Origin: Atopobiaceae bacterium
Lineage (GTDB): Bacteria; Actinomycetota; Coriobacteriia; Coriobacteriales; Atopobiaceae
Reading direction: 5' to 3'
Assembly: GCA_022483015.1 (NCBI GenBank)
Contig: JAKVOB010000001.1
Location: 1,388,902-1,452,901 of the forward strand
Length of the DNA stretch: 64,000 bases
Part shown: positions 1 to 11,508 of the stretch, piece after piece
How the letters are laid out: each line of letters opens with the position of its first letter
Numbering within the stretch: the stretch's first letter is position 1
Made by a program: the position numbers and the translations under genes
Notes under the pieces: generated by a model
Told to the model about the DNA's origin: nothing
Seen by the model: only the letters and a program-made list of their open reading frames with translations
Database searches by the model: none

Positions 1-48
1 CCCCCTCTGCGTGGGCGCCCCAGGCGCCATCCCGAATGGAGGAGCTTC

Positions 49-1752
49 ATGTACGAAGGCGTAAACGCATCAGACGGCATCGGCATCGGCATCGCATCCG
101 TCGCAGTCGAGCCGGACCTGTCCTACACCCCGCATGCCCCGGAGGACGCCGAGCAGGAGAAGGCCCGCTACCAGGCCGCCCTCGACGCCTTCTGCGAGAA
201 GACCAAGACTCAGGCCGAGCGTATGAAGGTCACGGTCGGCGAGAAGGAATCCGAGATCATGAGCGGTCACATCACGATGGCGACCGACCCGTTCATGGTC
301 TCCGAGATCAACGACCGCATCGAGAAGCACGAGTGTTCCGAGCAGGCGCTGGACGAGGTCTGCGACATGTTCTACTCGATGTTCGATGCCTCCGACGAGA
401 TCATCATCCGCGAGCGCTGCGCCGACGTCCAGGACCTCCGCAGCGGGATCAAGGCGAAGCTCCTCGGCAAGGAGGTCATCGACCTCTCCACGCTGCCCGT
501 GAACACGATTGTCGTGGTCTCGGACCTCACACCGTCCATGACGGCCACGATCGACAAGGAGAACGTCGCCGGCATCGTCACCGAGACGGGCGGGCGCACG
601 TCGCACTCCGCCATCATCGCGCGTGCCCTCGAGATCCCCGCGGTCCTCTCGGTCCCCGACGCCTGCAAGGTCATCAACAACGGCGACACCGTCGTGGTGA
701 ACGGCACCAAGGGCACTGTGCACACCAACCCCTCCAAGGCCGAGCTCTCCGCCTACCAGGCCGCCGCTGAGGCCGCGGCCGAGGCCAAGGCCGCGCTCGA
801 GGCCTATCGTGGCAAGCCCACCTGCACCGCCGACGGCATCGACAAGCTGCTCGTCGCCAACATCGGCAACCCTGACGACGCCACCGGCGCCGCCGAGCAC
901 GATGCCGAGGGCGTCGGCCTGTTCCGCTCCGAGTTCCTCTTCATGGACGCCAAGGAGCTCCCGAGTGAGGACGACCAGTTCGCCGCCTACCAGAAGGTCG
1001 CCCTTCGCATGAAGGACAAGCCGGTCATCATCCGCACGCTCGACGTGGGTGGCGACAAGGAGATCCCGTACCTCAACCTCCAGAAGGAGGACAACCCCTT
1101 CATGGGGTTCCGTGCCGTCCGCTACTGCCTTAACAACCCTGAGCAGTACAAGGTCCAGCTCCGTGCCCTCCTGCGCGCCAGCGCCTTCGGTGACGTCAAG
1201 ATCATGCTGCCGCTCGTCACCTGCCTTGACGAGGTTCGCGAGGCCAAGGCGCTCGTCGAGGAGTGCAAGGGCGAGCTCCGTCGCGAGGGAGTCCAGTTCA
1301 ACGAGGACATCGAGGTGGGCACCATGATCGAGACGCCTGCCGCCTCCCTCATCGCCGATGACCTCGCCAAGGAGTGCTCGTTCTTCTCGATCGGCACCAA
1401 CGACCTCATCGGGTACACCATGTGCGCCGACCGTGGCAACGACCGCGTCCGCTACCTCTATAGCGTCTACAACCCCGCGGTCCTGCGCTCCATCCAGCGC
1501 ATCGTCACCTGTGGCAACGATGCGGGCATCATGGTGGGCATGTGCGGCGAGGCTGCGGCAGACCCGCTGCTCATCCCCATGCTCATCAGCTTCGGCCTGG
1601 GTGAGTTCTCGGTCTCGGCACCCTCGATCCTGCGCACGCGCAAGATCATCTCGCAGTGGACCAAGGATGAGGCCGACCAGCTGGCGTGGGACGTCATGCA
1701 GCTCAAGACCGCCGAGGAGGTCCAGGAGGCCCTGACCAAGGCCGCCAAGTAG
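49..1752 (+). CDS. ptsI: PTS phosphoenolpyruvate-protein phosphotransferase (Enzyme I)
   Basis: Enzyme I of the phosphotransferase system. It takes phosphate from PEP and passes it to HPr in the cytoplasm. The 567-residue protein is the usual length. Visible landmarks in order are an N-terminal helical HPr-binding region, the swivelling phosphohistidine motif GGRTSHSAIIARA (active His about residue 186), the PEP-binding barrel with IRTLDVGGDKE, the second signature FSIGTNDLIGYT, and the catalytic Cys in GMCGEAAADP (about residue 499). The start ATG follows a GGAGG ribosome site 8 bases upstream. No HPr gene is visible upstream within the window, but only 48 bases are shown. An HPr-like gene lies at 47.5 kb. 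The gene is convergent with the lipid kinase at 1983, with a long hairpin between them. Confidence 0.97.
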   Translation: MYEGVNASDGIGIGIASVAVEPDLSYTPHAPEDAEQEKARYQAALDAFCEKTKTQAERMKVTVGEKESEIMSGHITMATDPFMVSEINDRIEKHECSEQALDEVCDMFYSMFDASDEIIIRERCADVQDLRSGIKAKLLGKEVIDLSTLPVNTIVVVSDLTPSMTATIDKENVAGIVTETGGRTSHSAIIARALEIPAVLSVPDACKVINNGDTVVVNGTKGTVHTNPSKAELSAYQAAAEAAAEAKAALEAYRGKPTCTADGIDKLLVANIGNPDDATGAAEHDAEGVGLFRSEFLFMDAKELPSEDDQFAAYQKVALRMKDKPVIIRTLDVGGDKEIPYLNLQKEDNPFMGFRAVRYCLNNPEQYKVQLRALLRASAFGDVKIMLPLVTCLDEVREAKALVEECKGELRREGVQFNEDIEVGTMIETPAASLIADDLAKECSFFSIGTNDLIGYTMCADRGNDRVRYLYSVYNPAVLRSIQRIVTCGNDAGIMVGMCGEAAADPLLIPMLISFGLGEFSVSAPSILRTRKIISQWTKDEADQLAWDVMQLKTAEEVQEALTKAAK

Positions 1753-1781
1753 ACCCTCGTAGCATCTCGGGTCAGGTCATA

Positions 1782-1860
1782 GGCCGCCGTGCTCGTCTCG
1801 CTCGCGTCCTCGCGCCAGGATATGGTGCAAGCGGACGTCGACGAGACGGGTGCGGCGGCC
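1782..1860. terminator. long multi-stem hairpin between convergent ptsI and dagK
   Basis: The arm at 1782-1800 pairs with 1842-1860 over 19 positions, all Watson-Crick or G-U. Inside the loop, GCGTCC (1804-1809) pairs with GGACGT (1833-1838), and a further GCGCCA/TGGTGC stem encloses a short loop. Only a short TTCT follows on the plus side. Its position between two converging genes fits a bidirectional terminator. It is unusually long for one, so a structured RNA or a mobile palindrome is also possible. Confidence 0.55.
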
Positions 1861-1901
1861 TTCTCGTCCGGCACCCGTATGGGTCGTCATGAGGCCGAGA
1901 G

Positions 1902-1917
1902 CGTACAAATTTGTGCG
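1902..1917. promoter_or_regulatory. short perfect-arm palindrome of unknown role
   Basis: CGTACAAATTTGTGCG is a 16-base palindrome with one T-G pair in a local AT-rich patch, downstream of the hairpin at 1782-1860. No gene starts nearby, so an operator role cannot be assigned. It may be part of the 3' ends of the converging transcripts. Confidence 0.25.
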
Positions 1918-1982
1918 AGAGGGCTCCCGACCTGATGCAACCACCTGTGGCATGCAATTATCCGGCCGTTATCTGTGCGCTC

Positions 1983-2930
1983 TCAGGAAGTCGCGCTATA
2001 GGCGAACGAGGCCGGCACGATCACGTCGAGGGCAGTGGGGACGCTTCGCACGTCGAAGTGGGTGTTGACGAGCTCCTCGCCGTCGGCCTGGCAGGGCGGC
2101 TCCTCGTCGAAGTCTAGGACGGCGTGGCGGACCTGCCCGAACTCGAGGACGTCGGACCCGGTGTGCTGCCCGAAGCGGGCGCGCGCGAAGAGCGAGAGCG
2201 TGGTGGCCACGGAAGGCGTGCGCACCGAGCGACAGACGTCGAGAAGGCCGTCCGTGGGGTCGGCCGAAGGGCAGACGTCGAACCCGCCACCATAGGTGGG
2301 ACCCACCTGCAGGGCGAAGACCACCGAGGCCCCATCGACCGGTGTGCCGTCGAAGGTCCCGTGGTAGGCGTAGTCGCGCAGGTTCTGGGTGAAGATGCGG
2401 ATGCCCTCGTTCACATAGAGGCGCGCCCCGTGCGTGCCGCCCTCGGTACGCGAGGACATGGTGCCGATGGCGATGGCGGCGTCGAGCCCGAACGAGAGGG
2501 TCTGGCAGTAGTAGGTGCCGTTTACGAGGCCGAGGTCGAGCGAGCGGGGTCGGCCCTTGAGGAGCTGACCGAGGCTGGCCTCGGGGGCATCGCGCTCTAT
2601 GTGGAGGGTGCGCGCGAAGTCGTTGCCTGAGCCCAGGGGGATGATGCCCAGTCGGGGCCGAAGCTTGGGACCGATCTTCATGAGGCCGTTCACGACCTCA
2701 TGGATGACGCCGTCCCCTCCGAGGGCGACCACCGTCGAGAAGCCCGTGGCGGCGCGCGCCATCTCCGTGGCATGCCCCGGCCCGTCGGTGAGCCTGACCT
2801 CGAAGCCGTCTGTGGCCGCCTCGTAGGTGTCGAGGAACCTCCGGACGAACTCGGCGCCCTGGGCGCCACGCCCGTTGCGGGCGGCAGGGTTGGCGATGAC
2901 CAAGGTACGACCGAGCTTGGATGTCGACAT
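1983..2930 (-). CDS. diacylglycerol/lipid kinase family protein (YegS/DagK type)
   Basis: Cytoplasmic or membrane-associated kinase that phosphorylates a lipid such as diacylglycerol with ATP. The 315-residue protein has the family's nucleotide loop ALGGDGVIHEVVNG (GGDG at residues 71-74), the IIPLGSGNDFAR motif (98-107) and a C-terminal beta-sandwich ending in QADGEEL, all typical of the DAGK catalytic family. I place the start at an internal ATG (2930) preceded by AGAGGTG. A longer reading frame extends 9 codons upstream without a good ribosome site. The gene is convergent with ptsI. Substrate specificity cannot be read from the sequence. Confidence 0.9.
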   Translation of the reverse strand: MSTSKLGRTLVIANPAARNGRGAQGAEFVRRFLDTYEAATDGFEVRLTDGPGHATEMARAATGFSTVVALGGDGVIHEVVNGLMKIGPKLRPRLGIIPLGSGNDFARTLHIERDAPEASLGQLLKGRPRSLDLGLVNGTYYCQTLSFGLDAAIAIGTMSSRTEGGTHGARLYVNEGIRIFTQNLRDYAYHGTFDGTPVDGASVVFALQVGPTYGGGFDVCPSADPTDGLLDVCRSVRTPSVATTLSLFARARFGQHTGSDVLEFGQVRHAVLDFDEEPPCQADGEELVNTHFDVRSVPTALDVIVPASFAYSATS

Positions 2931-3112
2931 CTCGCACCTCTCGAGGCATGGGGTCATGACCCGCTCATTCTACCCCTCGTGGGCATGGGGGAGCCATGTC
3001 CACGTCCGGGAGGCGATGCCTTTGGCCGTGCGAGCGTATGAGGTCGGCAACCCTGGCACGGCGTTTGGTCGCCGGGCGCGGCATGGTCGGGCTCTCGGTC
3101 TCGGCATAAGAG

Positions 3113-3146
3113 GGCAGCCAGAGGTCCGTGAGGCCCTCTGGCTGCC
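3113..3146 (-). terminator. terminator of the tRNA-Pro/tRNA-Gly transcript
   Basis: A perfect 12-bp stem (GGCAGCCAGAGG with its complement) encloses a 10-base loop just downstream of tRNA-Gly on the minus strand. It is followed on that strand by a short CTCTTAT stretch. Confidence 0.75.
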
Positions 3147-3155
3147 AAGATGCGA

Positions 3156-4833
<1,678 letters not shown>

Positions 4834-4861
4834 GCGAGAGACGCAGGCCTTCTTCGACACC

Positions 4862-4895
4862 GAGGGGGCACCTGGCGCTGGCCGGGTGCCCCCTC
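4862..4895 (+). terminator. terminator after gdhA
   Basis: A perfect 11-bp stem, GAGGGGGCACC with GGTGCCCCCTC, encloses a 12-base loop 28 bases after the gdhA stop. The T-tract is weak. Confidence 0.7.
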
Positions 4896-4975
4896 CTTGC
4901 ATCTACCGGGTGGGTCGAGGACCTCGTGTGACGTGCGTGGGCCCGCATCGCCCGTGCATCTCGACCCTGAATCCC

Positions 4976-5004
4976 TTGTTTGGGGCACACAGGTTATTTA
5001 GAGT
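4976..5004 (+). promoter_or_regulatory. probable promoter of the membrane protein at 5057
   Basis: TTGTTT and TAGAGT boxes with a 17-base spacer lie in an AT-richer patch, about 50 bases before the chosen start codon. Confidence 0.5.
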
Positions 5005-5056
5005 GGACCAGGATGGTCCTACTTCATGTTCCTACCAACCTAGGAGAGCCCGTCCC

Positions 5057-7102
5057 ATGTGGCTTCAGTTCGCCCTTGCATGCGCGGTCTTCGGTCTCAT
5101 CCTGGTCGTGCCTGGATGCCTCCTGCTCCGTGCCTTTGGGATGCCTCGCGTATGGGCTCTCTGCATCTCGCCCGTCGTCTCGGCCGGTCTCATCTGTGTC
5201 GTGTGCCAGGTCCTCTCGTGGGCGCATGTCGCAGCCTCCCCACTCACGGTGGTGCTCCCTCTGGTCCTTGCCACTGCCGCTGCGGCCTGTGTCAGCCGGA
5301 GGCGCGTGAGGTCGTTGGAGCTGCCTGAGCTCGCCTGGTGGGTCCCCTGCGCGTTCGTCGGACTTGGGGTGGCTCTGGGACTGTTCTATTGGGTGAGGAG
5401 TATCGGAGAGCCGGACGCCATCATGCAGGCATGGGACCTCGGAGCCCATGTCAACATCATCAGGGCCTTCCTCGACTCCGGCAGCTTCTCGTCGCTGGAC
5501 ACCTCAGCCTACCTGACCACGGCGGATGCGGCCATCAGGCCTGCCTCCGATGTCGGTTTCTATCCGTCGGCGTGGCATGCGCTCTGCGCGCTGACCATCC
5601 AGGTGACGGGCGCGGGCACGGCTGTCGTCATCAACGCCTCTCTGTTCGTCCTCTCGTTCATGGTGTTCCCGCTCGCCATGGCTGCCCTTCTCGGGTTCAT
5701 CTTCAAGGGGGACACCAGGCGCATGGTGCTCGGTGGTGTCGCGTCCGTCTCCTTCGTCTCCTTCCCTTGGGACCTTCTAGCCTTCGGGCCCATCTATCCC
5801 TTCGAGTCCGCCTTGTCATGCATGCCTTCCTCGGCTGTCCTCTTCATGTGCGTCGCGAGGGCGGATGCCTCCAGCCGCGAGCGTCTCCGCATGATGTGCC
5901 CGTTCCTCGTCTCCTTGGTCGGTCTCGCTCTCCTCCAGACGTCCCTGCTGTTCACGCTGGGGGTCTTCGTTGCCTTCTACTGCGTCGATGGCGTGTGGCG
6001 CGCGTCCGGCGAGAGGGGCTTCGACCTCAGGGTGCGTCTGCTTGCCAGTCTGGGATTGCTCCTCCTCATCGGCATCATATGGGTCGTCTGCAATGGGCTG
6101 CCGTTCATGGGCCCTATCGTGGAGAACAACTGGCCCCGCTTCGCCAGTTCCGTCCAAGAGCTTGTCAACATCTTCACCCAGACGTACACCCTTGGGTTCA
6201 TCTTCGAGATATCGGCCCAGGTCCTGCTCGGCATCCTCGTGCTCGTCGGCCTCCTGCGTGCCCTTCGCTCGTCGCGTTTCCGATGGGTCGCATGCACCTA
6301 TCTGTTCCTCTGCCTGATCTGCTTCGTGGGGGCGACGAGCGAGGGTACCCTCAAGCATCTGCTGGCAGGGTTCTGGTACTGTGACCCGATGCGTCTGGCG
6401 GCCATGGCGTCGGTGGCGGCCATACCGCTCGCCGTGTTGGGCATGGACCTGGTGGTCGAGGTGGTTCAGACCTTCGTCCGGAGTTACGGGGAGTCCCACG
6501 GCAAAGAGCCGTGGGACCTGGCGGCCCTGGTCGCTTGCGTCGCCGTCTTCCTGGTCATCAACTTCATGCCGAGCGTCAACTGGCCAGGTCTTCACAACGC
6601 CTCCGAGGAGTCGACCGGCACCCTCCATACGACGTTCGGTGACTATCGCTCCGCGGTCGCGTCGGCCACGGCAGATGGCTATCCGCTCACCTCCGAGGAG
6701 AGGGACTTCCTCGACGAGGTCAAGGCGACGGTCGAGCCCGACGCCCTCGTCGTGAACGACCCCACCGATGGGAGCTCGCTTGCCTATGGGTATGACGGCT
6801 TGCGTACGTACTACCGGATGTTCAGAGGATTCGATGAGGAGGCAACTGAACAGAGCCGCATCATCATGGGTGGCCTCGTCGACGTGGCGTCTGACGAGAA
6901 GGTTCGCCAGGCCGTGGTCGACGTCGATGCCCGCTACGTCCTTCTCCTCGACTCGACCGGATCGGACGTGTCGTTCATCAACTTCCTCGGTGAGTACGAC
7001 CCCACCATGTTCCGAGGGGTCAACTCCATCACTGACGAGACGCCTGGGTTCGAGAAGGTCCTCGAGAGGGGCAACATGCGTCTCTATCGCATCACGGTGT
7101 AG
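5057..7102 (+). CDS. large polytopic membrane protein (DUF6541-like)
   Basis: 681 residues. The first two-thirds is hydrophobic, with roughly a dozen membrane segments starting at residue 4 (LQFALACAVFGLILVVPGCL). A hydrophilic extracytoplasmic tail of about 160 residues follows. The topology, the early loop with AWDLGAHVNIIRAF, and the tail motif ALVVNDPTDGSSLAYGYDGL resemble actinobacterial DUF6541 membrane proteins. Their glycosyltransferase-like fold is thought to act on the cell envelope. The start is the ATG with AGGAG upstream; an in-frame extension of 57 codons has no ribosome site. No enzymatic role can be shown from sequence alone. It is a single-gene transcript between gdhA and tRNA-Leu. 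Confidence 0.75.
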   Translation: MWLQFALACAVFGLILVVPGCLLLRAFGMPRVWALCISPVVSAGLICVVCQVLSWAHVAASPLTVVLPLVLATAAAACVSRRRVRSLELPELAWWVPCAFVGLGVALGLFYWVRSIGEPDAIMQAWDLGAHVNIIRAFLDSGSFSSLDTSAYLTTADAAIRPASDVGFYPSAWHALCALTIQVTGAGTAVVINASLFVLSFMVFPLAMAALLGFIFKGDTRRMVLGGVASVSFVSFPWDLLAFGPIYPFESALSCMPSSAVLFMCVARADASSRERLRMMCPFLVSLVGLALLQTSLLFTLGVFVAFYCVDGVWRASGERGFDLRVRLLASLGLLLLIGIIWVVCNGLPFMGPIVENNWPRFASSVQELVNIFTQTYTLGFIFEISAQVLLGILVLVGLLRALRSSRFRWVACTYLFLCLICFVGATSEGTLKHLLAGFWYCDPMRLAAMASVAAIPLAVLGMDLVVEVVQTFVRSYGESHGKEPWDLAALVACVAVFLVINFMPSVNWPGLHNASEESTGTLHTTFGDYRSAVASATADGYPLTSEERDFLDEVKATVEPDALVVNDPTDGSSLAYGYDGLRTYYRMFRGFDEEATEQSRIIMGGLVDVASDEKVRQAVVDVDARYVLLLDSTGSDVSFINFLGEYDPTMFRGVNSITDETPGFEKVLERGNMRLYRITV

Positions 7103-7164
7103 TCGCATGCGCCGTGGGGGCATCTGATGTCATCGGTCCCACTCTCCCGTCCGACCTTCCCTTT

Positions 7165-7173
7165 TGCTACCAT
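7165..7173 (+). promoter_or_regulatory. extended -10 element before tRNA-Leu
   Basis: TGCTACCAT matches an extended -10 (TGn plus TACCAT) 18 bases before the mature 5' end of tRNA-Leu. I see no clear -35 box. The same word recurs before other genes in the window. Confidence 0.45.
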
Positions 7174-7191
7174 GGGCACCTGTCACACCAT

Positions 7192-7278
7192 GCGGGCGTG
7201 GCGGAACTGGTAGACGCGCTGGATTTAGGTTCCAGTGGGGGAGACCCCGTGAAGGTCCGAGTCCTTTCGCCCGCACCA
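7192..7278 (+). tRNA. tRNA-Leu (anticodon TAG)
   Basis: An 87-nt class II tRNA: acceptor GCGGGCG/CGCCCGC, anticodon stem CTGGA/TCCAG with loop TTTAGGT (TAG), a long variable arm GTGGGGGAGACCCCGT, and an encoded CCA. Confidence 0.97.
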
Positions 7279-7289
7279 TCACCTCATAC

Positions 7290-7325
7290 GGCACCGACCT
7301 TTGTGGTCGGTGTCGCTTCTTCTTA
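7290..7325 (+). terminator. terminator after tRNA-Leu
   Basis: A 10-bp stem (GGCACCGACC with GGTCGGTGTC) and a 5-base loop are followed by GCTTCTTCTT. Confidence 0.8.
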
Positions 7326-7440
7326 CGCGCGCTGCCGAACGTGCCAAAGTGTGCGAGAATAACCCCCGTCTGTGAATCGAGCATGCTGCCTGACGGCACG
7401 GCTCGTCATGTAACGCGTAGTCTAGCCATCAGGAGGAACG

Positions 7441-8853
7441 TTGAAGATCACTGTCACCGCCGAGGAGCCCAAGGACAACAAGGTCGCAGCCAAGGTCGAG
7501 GTCGCGAAGGCCGACGTCAACAAGGCCGTCGAGAAGGCCTACAAGGACATCTCCCACAAGTACAACTTCCAGGGCTTCCGCAAGGGCCATACGCCCCGCC
7601 CCGTCATCGACTCCATGGTCGGCCGTGACGCCGTCCTGGCCGATGCCACCAACGCCCTCATCAACGACGCCGAGCCCCTGATGCTCGACGAGCTCGACCT
7701 CGTCCCCGTGGCCGACGTCGACTACGGCGAGGACGTCGCCACCGTCGTCGAGGGTGAGCCCTTCGTCATCGCGGCGACCATCGAGGTCCGTCCGACCTGC
7801 GAGCTCGACTCCTACGACGCCCCCTCCATCGAGATGCCTCCCGAGGAGGTCACCGACGCCGAGGTCGACGAGCAGCTCGACGTGCTCAAGGGCTATCACA
7901 CGACCTTCGAGGACATCAAGGAGGACCGCGGCGTCCAGAAGGGCGACGTCGTCCAGGCTGACATCGAGGCCGTCAAGAACGCCGACCAGCTTGCCGGCAC
8001 CAACCGCATGTTCGTCATCGGCGAGTCCGCGTTCCCCGGGGAGTTCGACGACGCCGTCTGCGGCATGAAGGCCGGTGACGAGAAGGAGGTGTCCTTCTCG
8101 ACGGCAGAGAAGAAGGCCGACGAGGCCGACGATGCGGCGGAGACCGAGGACGCCAAGGACGACGACGCGAACGAGGTCACCGTCAAGGTGAAGGTCACCG
8201 CCATCAAGGAGCGTGTCGTCCCCGAGATCGACGACGAGCTCGCCAAGAAGGCCTTCGGCTTCGACACCGTCGCCGACCTCAAGGATGCCGTCAAGTCCGA
8301 GATCGCCGACGACAAGAAGCGCAACCTCCCCGGTCTCAAGGAGGACCGTGTCGTCGAGGCCATCGAGAAGCACCTCACCCTCGAGGAGGTCCCCGAGAAC
8401 TATGTCAACCAGGTCTTCCGTGAGATCGGCCAGACCGTGCTCCAGCGCCTGCAGCAGCAGGGCATGACGCTCGACTCCTACCTCCAGATGAACCACATCA
8501 ACTCCAGCGAGTTCTTCGCTGACCTCCAGGCCCAGGCCACCGAGCGTGCCCGCCAGTCGCTCGCGCTCGACGCGCTTGCGCAGCACCTCGGCCTCGAGGC
8601 CACCGACGAGGACCTGACCGACGAGTTCAAGGGCGCCGGCTCCGACGACCCCAAGGCCGCCATCGAGTCCTTCCGCAAGGACGGCCGCCTGCCCGCCGTC
8701 CGCGAGTCAATCAAGCGCACCAAGGCCGTCGACTGGCTGATCGAGAACGTCGACGTGTCCCTCGTCGACGAGGTCGCCAAGCGTCGTGCCGAGAAGGACG
8801 CCGCGGATGATGCTTCCGACAAGAAGGATGATGCCGCGGCAGACGCAGAGTAG
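7441..8853 (+). CDS. tig: trigger factor, ribosome-associated chaperone and prolyl isomerase
   Basis: Binds nascent chains at the ribosome exit. The start is a TTG, fixed by a perfect AGGAGG 4 bases upstream and by the N-terminal homology. The 470-residue protein has the three expected parts: an N-terminal ribosome-docking domain with the GFRKGHTPR signature (residues 45-53), a central FKBP-type isomerase domain (about 155-245), and a helical C-terminal chaperone arm. The FKBP domain carries an acidic insertion rich in Asp/Glu/Ala (about residues 225-245) and the tail is also acidic, a frequent trait of actinobacterial Tig. It heads the tig-clpP-clpX group, a widely conserved order linking folding with proteolysis. 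Confidence 0.96.
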   Translation: MKITVTAEEPKDNKVAAKVEVAKADVNKAVEKAYKDISHKYNFQGFRKGHTPRPVIDSMVGRDAVLADATNALINDAEPLMLDELDLVPVADVDYGEDVATVVEGEPFVIAATIEVRPTCELDSYDAPSIEMPPEEVTDAEVDEQLDVLKGYHTTFEDIKEDRGVQKGDVVQADIEAVKNADQLAGTNRMFVIGESAFPGEFDDAVCGMKAGDEKEVSFSTAEKKADEADDAAETEDAKDDDANEVTVKVKVTAIKERVVPEIDDELAKKAFGFDTVADLKDAVKSEIADDKKRNLPGLKEDRVVEAIEKHLTLEEVPENYVNQVFREIGQTVLQRLQQQGMTLDSYLQMNHINSSEFFADLQAQATERARQSLALDALAQHLGLEATDEDLTDEFKGAGSDDPKAAIESFRKDGRLPAVRESIKRTKAVDWLIENVDVSLVDEVAKRRAEKDAADDASDKKDDAAADAE

Positions 8854-8903
8854 CTTTGGGTATAGGCCCAAGGTTCACAAACGTCGTACCGCAAGGAGAC
8901 ACC

Positions 8904-9539
8904 ATGCCTGCACCAATGACCAACATCCCGCTCGTTCCCTATGTCGTCGAACAGACGCCGAGGGGGGAGCGCAGCTATGACATCTACTCACGGCTGCTCA
9001 ACGACCGCATCGTCTTCCTGGGCGAGGAGGTCACGCGCGACTCTGCCAACCTCGTGATCGCCCAGCTCCTGCACCTCGAGAGCCAGGATCCCGAGAAGGA
9101 CATCTCGCTCTACGTGGACTCGCCTGGTGGTGACGTCTATGCGGGCCTCGGCATCATCGACACGATGAACTACATCAAGCCTGACATCTCCACCATCTGC
9201 GTGGGAATGGCCGCCTCGATGGGCTCGCTCATCTTGGCCGCCGGCACCAAGGGCAAGCGCTACTCGCTTCCCAACTCGATGATCCTGATCCATCAGCCCT
9301 CCTCGGGCGTCCAGGGCCAGGAGACCGAGATCCAGATCGTGGCCAAGGAGACCCTGCGCATCCGTGAGCACATGAACGAGCTCCTGAGCGGCTATACGGG
9401 CCAGCCCATCGAGACCATCCAGGCCGACACCGAGCGCGACAACTACATGACCGCGCAGCAGGCTGCCGACTATGGTCTTGTCGACAAGGTCATTGCCGGT
9501 CGCGACGACGCGGGTACACCCGAGGCCAAGGAGGTCTGA
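8904..9539 (+). CDS. clpP: ATP-dependent Clp protease proteolytic subunit
   Basis: Serine peptidase subunit of the ClpXP barrel, cytoplasmic. The 211-residue product from the ATG with AAGGAG upstream has the full catalytic triad: Ser105 (GMAASMGS), His130 (MILIHQPS) and Asp179 (TERDNYMT). The N-terminal [20 protein letters not shown] loop for partner docking is also present. The upstream in-frame extension lacks a ribosome site. Its TGA overlaps the clpX ATG by one base, so the two are translationally coupled. Confidence 0.97.
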   Translation: MPAPMTNIPLVPYVVEQTPRGERSYDIYSRLLNDRIVFLGEEVTRDSANLVIAQLLHLESQDPEKDISLYVDSPGGDVYAGLGIIDTMNYIKPDISTICVGMAASMGSLILAAGTKGKRYSLPNSMILIHQPSSGVQGQETEIQIVAKETLRIREHMNELLSGYTGQPIETIQADTERDNYMTAQQAADYGLVDKVIAGRDDAGTPEAKEV

Positions 9540-10894
9540 TGAGCTCGGACATCGGCGACGGCGGGAGCTTCCCGCCCGACGAGGAAGACATACGCTGCTC
9601 CTTCTGCGGCAAGAGCCGTGACCAGGTTCGCAAGCTTATCCAGGGCCCCAATGGCGTCTACATCTGCGATGAGTGCGTCGCTGCCTGTGGCGACATCATC
9701 ACGGAGGCCGAGGACGACGAGGGCGCCCTCGACGTAGAGGCGGAGCCACTCATCAAGAACCTGCCCACGCCTCACGAGATCTACGACGAGCTGTCGCAGT
9801 ACGTCATGGGCCAGGAGGATGCCAAGCGCGCGATGAGCGTGGCGGTCTATAACCACTACCGTCGCGTGACCTGTGGCGCTGCCGGTGGGGACATGCCTGG
9901 CGCGGTTCCGCCCGATGACGTCGATGGCCTCGATGACGTCGAGCTTGCCAAGAGCAACATCCTGCTTCTGGGGCCTACGGGCACCGGCAAGACGCTCCTG
10001 GCGCAGACCCTGGCGCGCTTCCTCGAGGTCCCCTTTGCCATCGCGGACGCCACCACCTTGACCGAGGCGGGCTATGTGGGTGAGGATGTCGAGAACATCC
10101 TGCTCAAGCTCATCACCGCGGCCGATGGTGACGTCGAGCGTGCTCAGGTTGGCATCGTCTATATCGATGAGATCGACAAGATCGCTCGCAAGGCCGAGAA
10201 CCTCTCGATCACCCGTGACGTCTCGGGCGAGGGCGTGCAGCAAGCTCTCCTCAAGATTCTCGAGGGCACGCAGGCGAGCGTCCCTCCTCAGGGCGGGCGC
10301 AAGCACCCCCAGCAGGAGCTCATCCACATCGATACGACCAACATCCTCTTCATCTGTGGCGGCGCCTTCGTGGGCCTCGACAAGATCGTGGCCGAGCGCG
10401 TGGGCAAGGGTGGCATTGGGTTCAACTCCGAGCTCGCCACCAAGGAGAAGAACTCCGAGGATGAGCTCATGGGTCAGGTGCTTCCGCAGGACCTGCACAA
10501 GTTCGGCATGATTCCCGAGTTCGTGGGACGTATCCCTGTCATCTGTTCCACGCGCCAGCTTGACGAGGACGACCTGGTCGAGATCCTGACCAAGCCGAGG
10601 AACGCCATCGTCAAGCAGTATGTGCGCATGTTCCAGATCGAGGGTGTCGAGCTGGAGTTCACAGACGAGGCCCTTAGGGGCATCGCGCATCTTGCGTTGG
10701 AGCGCGGCACGGGCGCGCGTGGTCTCAGGGCCATCTGCGAGAGCTGCCTTCAGGAGACCATGTTCGACCTCCCAAGTGACGCGAACGTCACGAAGGTCGT
10801 CGTCACCGAGGATGCCGTCGATGGCTCCGAGCAACCCATGCGCCTGAAGGCTGGGAAGTCTTCCAAGGCGCAGCATACGAAGCGCGCGAGCTAG
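9539..10894 (+). CDS. clpX: ATP-dependent Clp protease ATP-binding subunit
   Basis: AAA+ unfoldase that feeds substrates to ClpP. The 451-residue protein has an N-terminal C4 zinc domain (Cys20, 23, 43, 46), Walker A GPTGTGKT (145-152), Walker [11 protein letters not shown] (206-215), the pore-associated GGRKHPQQE stretch, and an IGF loop ([10 protein letters not shown]) for docking to ClpP. It is slightly longer than the E. coli protein because of a linker near residues 115-135. It starts at an ATG sharing a base with the clpP stop and ends just before a strong terminator. Confidence 0.97.
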   Translation: MSSDIGDGGSFPPDEEDIRCSFCGKSRDQVRKLIQGPNGVYICDECVAACGDIITEAEDDEGALDVEAEPLIKNLPTPHEIYDELSQYVMGQEDAKRAMSVAVYNHYRRVTCGAAGGDMPGAVPPDDVDGLDDVELAKSNILLLGPTGTGKTLLAQTLARFLEVPFAIADATTLTEAGYVGEDVENILLKLITAADGDVERAQVGIVYIDEIDKIARKAENLSITRDVSGEGVQQALLKILEGTQASVPPQGGRKHPQQELIHIDTTNILFICGGAFVGLDKIVAERVGKGGIGFNSELATKEKNSEDELMGQVLPQDLHKFGMIPEFVGRIPVICSTRQLDEDDLVEILTKPRNAIVKQYVRMFQIEGVELEFTDEALRGIAHLALERGTGARGLRAICESCLQETMFDLPSDANVTKVVVTEDAVDGSEQPMRLKAGKSSKAQHTKRAS

Positions 10895-10919
10895 AACGTC
10901 CTTGCTCCGGGAAAGATGA

Positions 10920-10957
10920 GCGCCCTGCCCATTTCTTGGGCGGGGCGCTTCGCTTTG
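10920..10957 (+). terminator. terminator after clpX
   Basis: An 11-bp stem, GCGCCCTGCCC with GGGCGGGGCGC (one G-U pair), encloses a 7-base loop and is followed by TTCGCTTTG. Confidence 0.8.
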
Positions 10958-11011
10958 ACTCGGTATGTGGGCCATTGCTGTCGACATGCGTGCTGATGTG
11001 CGAAGAGCAAA

Positions 11012-11038
11012 AACCTTAAAGGTTGCTTTGGCTATACT
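11012..11038 (+). promoter_or_regulatory. promoter with overlapping palindrome before the repeat-protein gene
   Basis: A TATACT -10 box (11033-11038) lies 42 bases before the start codon. The palindrome AACCTTAAAGGTT (11012-11024) covers the place where a -35 box would sit, as an operator might. The regulator is unknown. Confidence 0.45.
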
Positions 11039-11328
11039 GGATAACGTATGAAATCTTAAATCGCTCATCTGGGGGCCCTATGCTTCGCCGTCCAATCGTT
11101 GTGGCTTGTCTTGTCTCCTCAATCCTCCTAGCTCCTTGCAATGCCTGGGCTGCGGAGGTGACGGTCCAAGAGACCCCGGCTGTGCAGTCGACGAACGCGG
11201 CCATCTCAGAGGAAGCTTCTGCGGCCTCGCCGAATACCGCGCTCGCAGATACGACCGACACGGCCGAGAAGGGCCAGCAGGCCATCTCGGCCACCACCCC
11301 GGATGCGGCCACCACGCCTGACAGTGCC

Positions 11329-11508
11329 ACCACCCCGACCACGCCGGACGCCACCACGCCTGACGAGGCGACGACGCCTGACGCCGATGCCACCACGCCG
11401 ACCACCCCCGACACGGCGACCACCCCGACCACGCCGGACGCCACCACGCCTGACGAGGCGACGACGCCTGACGCCGATGCCACCACGCCGACCACCCCCG
11501 ACACGGCG
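11329..11508 (+). repeat. two tandem 90-bp repeats coding a Thr/Pro/Asp linker
   Basis: The DNA beginning near ACCACCCCGACCACGCCGGA recurs with a 90-base period. It encodes a TTPDATTPDEATTPDADA-type linker between the signal peptide and the wall-binding repeats. Confidence 0.75.
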
